Part shown: piece after piece, positions 8,198 to 15,150 of the stretch
Position numbering within the stretch: the stretch's first letter is position 1
How the letters are laid out: each line of letters begins with the position of its first letter
NCBI GenBank assembly: GCA_937950065.1
Contig: CALFEN010000273.1
Span: 1-17,904 of the forward strand
Length of the DNA: 17,904 nt
Direction of reading: 5' to 3'
Source: an uncultured bacterium
GTDB taxonomy: Bacteria > Patescibacteria > JAEDAM01 > Absconditabacterales > Absconditicoccaceae
Position numbers and translations under genes: made by a program
The notes under the pieces: generated by a model
Databases searched by the model: none
The model's input: only the letters and a program-made list of their open reading frames with translations
Told to the model about the DNA's origin: nothing

Positions 8198-10498
8198 TTA
8201 CATTCAAGGACCACCTCCTCATGGTCAACCTCATCATTGACCTCATCACGAACTATTTGAAGAAGATCATGATGAAGACGATTTCCTATTTGATCAAGGA
8301 CCAAATAATGATGTCGTACTACTAGATGATGATGTAGTTCAAGATAACATCTGAATCAAAGTATCTCCTTCACTTACTCAAGTAAGTACCTGTGTATTTG
8401 TTCAATCTGTAAGTCATGTCTCTATAAGTTTCCTTGTTGCTTTATTTACTCAACTCTTTACCAATACAGTAGAACTATCTCCCTCTTCTGTAATATAAGA
8501 ACTTGGAATAACTACAACATCGTTTGCCTGCTCTATAATAATATACATCACCGCTGTCATACCACTATAAAGATCAAGCTCTCCTTTGTCCAGTGTTACC
8601 TTAACAGTATAAGATGTTACTCATGAACTTGTAGTAGGAGTAGAATCAATATCAGTAACTGTTCAAGTAAGAGTTTTATCAGAGAAAGAATCAAATACTA
8701 TTCTTACGTCCTGTCATATTTCTACGTTTGCTATATCTATCTGATCAAGCAAGGCTGTCATCTGCAATAAATCTGGATTTTCTACATATACATATTTTTC
8801 TTCATCTGAAGTAATTTTATCTCAAACTTTGAAATCTATCTTACGTATAGAACCGTCAAACGGAGCTTCGATTTTATATTTATCAAGACTCTTTTTGGTA
8901 TTTTCCAAAGACAACTCTTGATTGGCTATATCATTTTTTGCCTGCTGTATCTCTTCACTGCTTGCTCCATCTTGTATATCTTTCAAATTTGCTTCAGCAT
9001 ATACTAAACTATTTTCAAGGCTTGATATACTATTCTGTTTTGTGGTCAAGTCAACTTGATTAGTTTTTAGAGTATTTGTAAGGTCATCTTGTAATTTTTG
9101 TAAACTAGTTTCCTTTGTCTTGATATTTATATCATTTTGTGTTTTTAACTGTTCTAAAGCGTCTTCCAAAGTTTTTAAACTCTGTTGTGCATTCTTGAGA
9201 TCAAGCTCTGCACTTTGAACTGCTTCTTCCTGTTTTGTAATAGTATTTGAGCTTTCTTCCTGTAATAAAGATAACTCATCTGTAGTTTGTAATGAATTTA
9301 TTGTTGAATTTATAGCATTATAATTTGATTGAGCCTGTGAATAAAAAGATGTTACAGTACTCAATTGCGAATTTATTGTACTTTCAGTATAACTTGATGA
9401 AGAAATAGTAGCGTACATAGCGTTTTTGGCTACGTCTCACATTTCCATCATTTTGGAAAACAATGTTTTATACTTGTTCAACAAAGTCAAAATTTCTTCC
9501 TTACTATAAGAAGTTTTGGAACTTATAGTATTATAAGATGATTTACAGTCTGCAAAAAGATTTTGAATTTCATAATAATCGTTTTGTACTTCTGATTTCA
9601 AAGAAATATTTTTTGCTGAAAGATAAACTTCATAAGAATCATTCTTTCATTTATTTTTATCAGATATACCAAATATTATATCTATATTTTCTATAAGTTT
9701 ATCAAAATCATTGGTATATCATCTTACATCAGAAACTGCATCTGACAATTTTTTATCATAATTTACTGTAGAGTCTCAAAGATTTTTTCACTGCTGTTTT
9801 TTTAACAAAACAAGTTGTGAATTTGCAAGATCCAATGAATCTTGTTTTTGAGATACCTGCTTTTGTTGTAACTGGATATCAACTTCTTTCTGATTCTCAT
9901 TTGTATCAGCATCTGTTTTCAGTTTTTCAAGTTCTTGTCTTGCTATCTCAATATTTTTTTCAGAATTTGCCACATCAGTCTCTTGAGTCTGTTTCAATTT
10001 TTCAAGCTCCTGTTTTGATACTGCTAGATTATCTTTTGTACTTTTTATACTATTTTGAGCCTGAATAACTTGTGTTTCATCTGGTTCATCAAGCAAAGCC
10101 TGTAATTTTAATCTCGAATTTGAGAGAGAGATTTGAGACTGTTTAATAGAATTCTCTACGTCTGTCTGATCAAGTTCGGCTATAATATCTCATTTTTTTA
10201 CTGTATCTCAAGCCTTTACATTTACAACTGTTACTTCTCACTGTTGATTGAAACGAAGTTCCTGCTCATCTATAAGTTCAGCGGTTCATACTACTTTTAT
10301 AGTCTTCTCTAAATCTCACAAAGTAGCCTTTGTTGTTATCTGGCGTGTTGTAGATTTTTGAGTTTGAAACCATTTGAAATGTCGTGCCAATCATCATCAT
10401 ACAAGCAAAATCAGGATAATAAATTTTATCTTGTTCCTCATCAAAAATTTCCAAAATCTTACTATGACATTTGGTTTTTTGTTAACTTTTTGTTCCAT
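8198..10498 (-). CDS. Membrane fusion protein (HlyD/MacA family) with two long coiled coils
   Basis: This 766-residue periplasmic adaptor is about twice the usual MacA length. Residues 1-20 are cytoplasmic and basic, and residues 24-37 form a transmembrane helix. The first half of the lipoyl/barrel-sandwich domain is at about 82-112 (GEVTVVNVKAGDTVKKGDII). A first coiled coil covers about 113-237, rich in Gln/Lys/Glu heptads. A helical, non-heptad domain covers about 240-350. A second coiled coil covers about 385-535. The second lipoyl half is YKIEAPFDGSIRKIDFKVGD near 540-560. Beta-barrel and membrane-proximal domains follow, ending at GVSEGDTLIQML. The C-terminal tail is Ser-rich then Gly/Pro-rich and ends GGGGPGGGGPGM, echoing the lipoprotein next door. 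It heads the operon and its promoter is at 10602-10630. CGA at residue 39 would be Trp. Confidence 0.93.
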
Positions 10499-10556
10499 CT
10501 TTAATGTTAAATATTAATTATAAAAATAAATTATAAAATTAGTATAGATATTTGTT

Positions 10557-10619
10557 GTAAGACAAATGTAAGAATGTAAGAAAGTTTTTTGCCTACTTTT
10601 ATTTATATCAATTCTTACA
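10557..10619. promoter_or_regulatory. Cluster of TGTAAGA boxes around the exporter promoter
   Basis: GTAAGA occurs at 10557-10562, 10568-10573 and 10576-10581, just downstream of the expected transcription start. An inverted copy, TCTTAC, lies at 10613-10618 in the -35/-10 spacer. A longer inverted repeat joins GACAAATGTAAGAAT (10561-10575) with ATTCTTACAATATTTGTC (10611-10628). The arrangement suggests binding of a dimeric regulator, probably a repressor. Confidence 0.45.
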
Positions 10620-10630
10620 ATATTTGTCAA
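10602..10630 (-). promoter_or_regulatory. Strong promoter of the MacAB-like locus
   Basis: Minus strand: consensus TTGACA (10630-10625), 17 bp, TATAAA (10607-10602), giving a start near 10595 and a leader of about 97 nt. It is the closest match to the sigma-70 consensus in the window. The surrounding stretch 10499-10706 holds no gene. Confidence 0.65.
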
Positions 10631-10706
10631 ATTTTCTTCGCTTTTAAAAAATTATTATTGTAATAAAAATATAAATATATAAAAATTATATTCTTGGAAT
10701 AGTGGA

Positions 10707-11696
10707 CTAATCTATAGATAAAGTTCTTAAATTCTCTTTTATTTTAAACTCATCATCACAAGGATTGACTATAGAATTTTTGAAAGAAACGAAAAGCTGC
10801 TGATCTTCAGCAAGCTGCCAATAATGTAACATATCTCAATAATTACACAAACATCTTCATAAATATTCCCCGCACAAAATATGTTTTGTAGCTCCATCAA
10901 GCTTAAATCATCAGGCTTCCAAGAAAAATAATAAATTATCCCTATAGGAATTTAATCTAGAAGCATGAAATCTAGCCTTGTTTCATGAAATAAACTTGTA
11001 CGCATTCCCGTATTCTATTTGATGTAATTGAATATAAGAAGGCATTTCAAAGTTTCTTAATCAATATTTTAATGTCATATCATCAGTATGAAACTCTGAA
11101 TTGATTATATATTCTTTTCAAACTATCTGTAGTGCCATTTCCTGTAAAAGCAATCTTCTGGAAGGATTGACAAACGGCTCAAACCCTTGTGGGTTAAATC
11201 AAAAAATATTTTGATGCTTATATTTTCTCCATATTTGCAGCAAAACATCTAGGAAGACAGTGGACATAATCTCACTATAATATCATTCTTGAGTTGCTAA
11301 TTTATTATCTTTAGGAGCGGAGGAAATATTTTTGTGACTATTGAAAATGTTTATTAGTATATCATTTGAATAAAACTCTTTTAAAAGAATCGATGGGATA
11401 TCATTATCTTTTGATTTCTCCAGATCAATATATTCTTGATAAGAAAGCGACGGTGAATAATTGTAATCTATAAACAATTGCAAACATCTTGCTATCCCAA
11501 AAAGATTGGAAAGTTCTATACTGTCTAAAGAATATTTGAAAGGACTATCTACAAAATTTAAAACAACACAAAGTCATTGCCTGTTTAACTGGTTTATTTT
11601 TTGGAACTCGGCAATAATATTTTGCTCAAGTAGTGGATGATTTTGCTGATCACATCATAGATGTACCAAATGATAAATTCTATCTATTATTTTCAT
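10707..11696 (-). CDS. Hypothetical protein, unrecognised family
   Basis: This 329-residue protein reads through several UGA glycines and ends with TAG. I do not recognise it. It begins MKIIDRIYHLVHLG, has no signal peptide and no clear membrane helix, and appears cytoplasmic. The middle is rich in Asn, Ile and Tyr. The C-terminal third has several cysteines (HILCGEYLGRCLCNYGD, then NPCDDEF), which could bind a metal. It contains no in-frame CGA or CGG. I find no convincing promoter directly upstream; a GC-rich hairpin separates it from the foreign-looking gene at 11779, so it may be read from 12203-12230 or from an unseen promoter. The long AT-rich gap after its stop (10499-10706) belongs to the exporter promoter. 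Confidence 0.75.
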
Positions 11697-11720
11697 TATT
11701 AATTTTTTTATAATTTTTTT

Positions 11721-11756
11721 GCCCTGCACGGAAATACACACGTGCAGGGCTTTTTT
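11721..11756 (+). terminator. GC-rich intrinsic terminator facing the plus strand
   Basis: A perfect 10-bp stem, GCCCTGCACG / CGTGCAGGGC, with a 10-nt loop is followed by TTTTTT on the plus strand. Seven T also precede it on the plus strand, so in minus-strand RNA, the direction of both neighbouring genes, the stem is followed by A residues. It therefore stops plus-strand transcription only. Confidence 0.7.
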
Positions 11757-11778
11757 AATAGAACAAATTGGGTTCAAG

Positions 11779-12171
11779 TTAAGTTGTCTTCTTGATGGGG
11801 ATGAGGAAACACAATGCCACGACGACCTCCAGGAAAAGCATGCGGACCAGGTAATCCCTGTAAAAAACTTCGGGAGAGGTGGAAGCGAGAGCATAGAACG
11901 TATAGCCGACACTTGCCCCCGCGATAAGCATGCCGACCACGATGTAACAGACACTCTTCAAGGGTTCCCAGCGAAGATTTTGGAATCCAACTTGTACTAT
12001 TGTTATCCCACACAACAGCACAAAGGCCACCACCAAACTGACGATACCTACCATGATCCGTCTCCTTCTCAACTTTTTTATGTTTTTTACCATGTTAAAC
12101 AGTATAATACCACACAGCAAAAATCCCTGTACTGCAAAAGCAGTATCGATAATGGTTAGAAGAGACATCAT
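11779..12171 (-). CDS. Small four-helix membrane protein, probably foreign
   Basis: This 130-residue protein has four hydrophobic segments (about 5-25, 40-62, 73-95, 105-124) and a basic cluster KKLRRRRIM near 32-40. I do not recognise the family. The gene stands out because it is visibly richer in G and C than its neighbours, favouring codons such as GTC, CTG, TTC and ATC. All eight glycines are GGN and none is UGA. One arginine of the basic cluster is CGG, which this organism should read as Trp. It is thus written for a standard code, suggesting recent transfer or an assembly join. Two ATG codons start it (12171 and 12168). A native-style promoter lies just upstream in AT-rich DNA. Confidence 0.7.
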   Translation of the reverse strand: MMSLLTIIDTAFAVQGFLLCGIILFNMVKNIKKLRRRRIMVGIVSLVVAFVLLCGITIVQVGFQNLRWEPLKSVCYIVVGMLIAGASVGYTFYALASTSPEVFYRDYLVRMLFLEVVVALCFLIPIKKTT

Positions 12172-12202
12172 TAAAGATTCTTTTGTTCTAGTGACAATTA
12201 GA

Positions 12203-12230
12203 TATATAATCCTTTTTTATAAAAAGTCAA
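12203..12230 (-). promoter_or_regulatory. Candidate promoter for the foreign-looking membrane gene
   Basis: Minus strand: TTGACT (12230-12225), 16 bp, TATATA (12208-12203). The spacing matches the native promoters, so the gene, if real in this genome, sits behind a usable local promoter. Confidence 0.5.
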
Positions 12231-12251
12231 TATAAAATCTCCAACAAAAAC

Positions 12252-12279
12252 TTGATTATTGTAAATTTATGTTTATAAG
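12252..12279 (+). promoter_or_regulatory. Candidate promoter for the plus-strand membrane gene
   Basis: TTGATT (12252-12257), 16 bp, TATAAG (12274-12279). Transcription would start near 12286, about 23 nt before the ATG at 12309. It is divergent from the promoter at 12203-12230. Confidence 0.5.
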
Positions 12280-12308
12280 AGCGATGTACTTACTTACCTG
12301 ATAAAATC

Positions 12309-12782
12309 ATGAACATATTTTTGAACAAGGTTATCAGTATTATAAAGAGAAATATATCAAGTTTTTTCATTTTTTTAGGTCGGTTTTTTTTGATAATAGG
12401 ATCTATAGGTTTTGCAATTTTTGTAGGACTATATATAGATCCTTTTTTATGGACCTGTAAATTTGTATTGTCTATGGATTTATTTTTATGACTTAAACTT
12501 TTACTATATTTTTTTATAATATTTTTTGGCAGTGTATTATTTATATTTGCAGGGGTATGACTTATTACAAACAAAAAACGACTACCCTCCGCGATTGGTA
12601 GTCTAATCTTTTTGGATATAATTTATGTTACTATTTATTTTTTACCTAGCTGAAATATATTTAGCTTTATTTCAAAAGATTTTGCTATAAATCTAAATCT
12701 TATATATTGACTTGTTTCTCTCATGGTTATCATATTATTTTATATGATAGTATATCTAAACAAACAAATATTTGTGAAATAA
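12309..12782 (+). CDS. Small integral membrane protein, unrecognised
   Basis: This 157-residue protein has four strongly hydrophobic segments (about 18-42, 60-82, 92-112, 128-150) and few charged residues outside the N-terminal MNIFLNKVISIIKRN. UGA glycines occur at several sites, including the starts of helices. It has one CGG at residue 25, in FLG.FFLIIGSIG inside the first helix, where an arginine would be awkward and a tryptophan natural, and one CGA at residue 91. The family is unknown. It converges on sdpI across a shared terminator, so it is not part of that operon. In-frame TAA at 12276-12278 rules out an earlier start. Confidence 0.75.
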
Positions 12783-12806
12783 TATTAAAATTTTTCTATC
12801 TAATCC

Positions 12807-12834
12807 AAAAGAAGTCAGATAATCTGACTTTTTT
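12807..12834. terminator. Terminator between the convergent membrane gene and sdpI
   Basis: The stem AAGTCAGA / TCTGACTT (12812-12819 and 12823-12830) has a TAA loop. An upstream AAAAG and downstream TTTT extend it through a G-U pair. The T-run favours the plus strand, and the sdpI stop codon (12836-12838) lies just beyond. Confidence 0.8.
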
Positions 12835-12835
12835 A

Positions 12836-13495
12836 TTAATTATTTATTTTCAATTTCTTATAAATAACGTAAGAATAAATTATAGGGACAAATACTGCCA
12901 ACAGCATCACTATAATAAAAACAAGTCATACCTGGAAATTCAAAAAGCTATTGATCATAAATATAAGTCAACTAATTACAAACATGTATCAGCCAAGTCT
13001 ATGAGTTTTATTCCAGACTTCTTCGTTTTCCAAAGTCCATGGAGTTTTGATACCCACAAAGTAATTACTGCGAATTTTTCATAAATAATTCCCAAGCAAA
13101 ACAAAGAATAACCCCACTCAAAACATCATAAAAAAATTCATAGATTGTGCTGGATGCATAGCAACATATATACTAACAAAATATACATAAGCAAAAAATG
13201 AAATAATTATAAACTGAAGCATATCCCATGATTTTTGGAATTGTTCATATTTCTCTTTTCTAGGATCAAATTTTGGTATAAAATTGAATCATAATATCAA
13301 AAGCAAAACTAATCCCGGAATAGTAAATAAAGAAATATTCTTTGGTCAGTAGGCGTCTGCCTGCCCATATACATTCCAATGAGTCGGGATAAGAGTTGGT
13401 AATTGGTCATAGAATATAAACGCTACCGCCAACATTACTACGACTATAGATAGTTTCAACAACAAACTTTTTGTAAATAATTTATTTTTTGGCAT
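12836..13495 (-). CDS. sdpI: SdpI-family membrane (immunity) protein
   Basis: This 219-residue membrane protein has about six helices. The N-terminal DUF1648 region is recognisable by DQLPTLIPTHWNVYGQADAYGPK near 37-59. The C-terminal SdpI signature is GKIRSNYFVGIKTPWTLENEEVWNKTHRLGG near 140-168. In Bacillus subtilis SdpI (207 residues) gives immunity to the cannibalism toxin SdpC and holds the repressor SdpR at the membrane. No SdpC-like gene is visible here, so the protein may protect against toxins of neighbours or the host, or serve as a signal transducer. Its ATG lies inside the end of sdpR (14-bp overlap, +1 frame), which implies translational coupling. Helical glycines include UGA codons. 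There are no CGA or CGG codons. Confidence 0.92.
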
Positions 13496-13754
13496 TTTTA
13501 TCATTGATAAATTGTAAAAAAACTTGTACCATCTCTTCAAATACAGACATATTGAGAGAGTATATAACAAATTGTCATTTTCTCTCATCTATTACAAGAT
13601 CTGCTCTTTTGAGAATATCCAAATGGTGAGAAAGACTCGCCTGTGTAATATCAAAGTGTTCTAGAAGTTCAGACACTGACATGTCTTTTTTTTTGAGTAA
13701 ATCCAAGACTTTCCTGCGATTTTTGTCTGATAGTGCTTTAAATATTTTGTCCAT
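13482..13754 (-). CDS. sdpR: ArsR-family autorepressor, SdpR type
   Basis: This 90-residue winged-helix repressor begins MDKIFKALSDKNRRKVLDLL, the usual ArsR first helix. The recognition helix is TQASLSHHLDILKRADLV (about 39-56). The wing is DERKGQFVIYSLN, in which the conserved Gly is a UGA codon. The match to Bacillus SdpR is close over the whole length. It lacks the cysteine metal site of ArsR/SmtB sensors, as SdpR does. It should bind its own promoter as a dimer; the palindrome at 13759-13786 sits right before the ATG. It is the first gene of a two-gene operon with sdpI. In Bacillus, release of repression depends on SdpI capturing SdpR when toxin is present; whether that holds here is inference. 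Confidence 0.93.
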
Positions 13755-13758
13755 TTTT

Positions 13759-13794
13759 AGATATATAGATAAACTTCTATATATCTATATTATA
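13759..13794 (-). promoter_or_regulatory. SdpR operator and -10 box
   Basis: A perfect inverted repeat, AGATATATAG - 8 bp - CTATATATCT, occupies 13759-13786. TATAAT (minus strand, 13794-13789) lies directly upstream of it. Transcription would start inside the operator, a natural autorepression design. The -35 is unclear: TTGATT at 13814-13809 is only 14 bp away. The rest of 13795-13949 holds no gene. Confidence 0.6.
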
Positions 13795-13949
13795 GATTTT
13801 TTTTATAAAATCAATAGATTTTTTAGAATTTACAAACACCAAACAAAAACTCCAGATAAACAATATTTTTTTGGATTTGTACACTTCAAAAGTTATAAAA
13901 ATAAAGTTTATAAAAATTTCAGAGTTAATAAGAATAAATATTTTTTCTA

Positions 13950-13977
13950 TTGAATTAATAAAAGATTTTTTTATAAT
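13950..13977 (+). promoter_or_regulatory. Candidate promoter of the pseudouridine synthase gene
   Basis: TTGAAT (13950-13955), 16 bp, TATAAT (13972-13977). Transcription would start near 13984, about 21 nt before the ATG at 14005. Confidence 0.6.
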
Positions 13978-14004
13978 TTAACGTCATTTATTAAAGAAAA
14001 AAAT

Positions 14005-14643
14005 ATGTACTATCAAGATGAATATCTATATTATTTTTGGAAAAGACAAGGGCTCCCCACCAGCTACGGAAAAGAGATATCTTTTTTGGATTTGATAGAC
14101 ATGGAATTAAAAAACAAAAATTGAAGCAATTTGGAAATCTGGGAGAAACTCAAACAAGAATTTGGCAAAGAAAAAGAATATTGACTCCTCAACAGGTTGG
14201 ACAATGAAACCGGATGACTCCTCTATTTTGCAAAAACCGAAGAAATTTGGAATAACTATAAATCCTTGCAAGAAATTTGAAAAATTCAAAAAATATATAT
14301 AGCCGATGTTAAATGAAATTTTAAATATGAAAATATAAACATAAATAATCCTATCTATCATCACAGGTTTGATAATGAAAAAATGGTAGTACTGAAATCA
14401 GAGAAAGATCAAAATAAGATTAGAGGCAATGCCCACGAACTCTGCACTTACGTGGAAAGATTATATTACGACGAGATCTCAAATATCACAACCCTAAAAG
14501 TAGTAATAAACAAATGAATAAGGCATCAAATTAGAGTTCATCTTGCTTCCATTGGTTATCCTATAGTCGGAGATAAAATTTATAAAAAAAATGCAGAACC
14601 ATGAAATCTGCACTTACGAAGCATTTGACTAAAAATAGATTAA
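14005..14643 (+). CDS. RluA-family RNA pseudouridine synthase
   Basis: This 212-residue enzyme converts specific uridines in rRNA or tRNA to pseudouridine. The catalytic motif is LLNRLDNETGGLLYFAKT near 60-77, with the catalytic Asp in RLD. The second hallmark is INKGIRHQIRVHLASIGYPIVGDKIYK near 167-193. The C-terminal LHL.SIGLKID strand ends the fold; the dot is a CGA codon at residue 205. The protein is shorter than typical RluA/C/D enzymes (about 220-320) because it has no N-terminal S4 domain, so its target RNA cannot be assigned. UGA glycines include the one in IGKIQK and the Gly of NKGIRHQIR. It has its own promoter and is followed 72 bp later by an exported-protein gene with a separate promoter. 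Confidence 0.92.
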
Positions 14644-14660
14644 TTTAAATATATCTCCTA

Positions 14661-14688
14661 TTGTTTTTCTAAAAAATATAATTATAAT
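14661..14688 (+). promoter_or_regulatory. Candidate promoter of the membrane-anchored exported protein
   Basis: TTGTTT (14661-14666), 16 bp, TATAAT (14683-14688). Transcription would start near 14695, about 21 nt before the ATG at 14716. Confidence 0.55.
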
Positions 14689-14715
14689 CTTTCTATTTAT
14701 AAATACTTTTTTCAA

Positions 14716-15150
14716 ATGAAAAAAGCTTTAAAAACTTTTGGCTTATGAATTATTTTTTGACTATGAATATTTTTTGTATGATGAATTTTGTATTTAGCTA
14801 TCAAAGCACGGCAAACTACCAACCCTAATCTCGGAGATGACTGACAAGGTCTTTATACTTCCGCAGGGGGGACATTGAGCGCTGCAAAATGGAACCTACT
14901 TATCCAAAAAACTACCTGGGAAAATGTAGATACTTCAGATACTGCTAATTTTAATACAAACTGCGAACGGATATTTTTAGCCAATAACTATCTACGGACA
15001 CCAACGTCTATAACTACTACAATGTTATACTCTATATCCGCAAACGGATATACTCGGCAAATAAGTAGTTCAAACAAAACGAAAAATGTAAACAAAAGCG
15101 ATTCTACTCAATATTATCCTGTAACAAAAATACAAAAAAGGTGTCGATAA
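14716..15150 (+). CDS. Exported, membrane-anchored pilin-like protein
   Basis: This 144-residue protein has a basic MKKALK start and a Gly/Phe/Ile-rich transmembrane segment (about 8-29) built almost wholly on UGA glycines. An extracytoplasmic domain follows. GGTLSAAKWNLLIQKT (about 51-66) resembles the TLTAxxWNxL motif seen in secreted, pilin-tip or phage-tail-like proteins of these phyla. The rest is Thr/Ser/Asn-rich with cysteines in NCE near 87 and at the C-terminus, which could form a disulfide. It has four CGG codons (first at residue 32) and a final CGA, far more than its neighbours; read as Trp they give KAWQTTNPN and a Trp-rich surface, read as Arg a basic one. It ends exactly where the next minus-strand gene ends, with no bases between. 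Its function is unknown, probably attachment. Confidence 0.75.

Noticed and set aside
9817..10068. Plus-strand frame within the fusion protein gene
   Set aside because: It is the antisense of a regular coiled coil, which leaves long open frames by composition; no start context or domain.
11719..12159. Open plus-strand frame of 146 codons antisense to the foreign-looking membrane gene
   Set aside because: Its composition (His, Asp and Gln-rich, no domain) is that of the complement of a membrane-protein gene, and the minus-strand reading has four clean hydrophobic helices.
12309..12782. The plus-strand membrane protein as an SdpC-like toxin partner
   Set aside because: It has four membrane helices and no signal peptide or cysteine pair like SdpC; it converges on the pair and has its own promoter.
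13681..13953. Plus-strand frame covering sdpR and its upstream region
   Set aside because: It runs antisense to a clear ArsR-family protein and through the operator; the product is low-complexity Phe/Lys.
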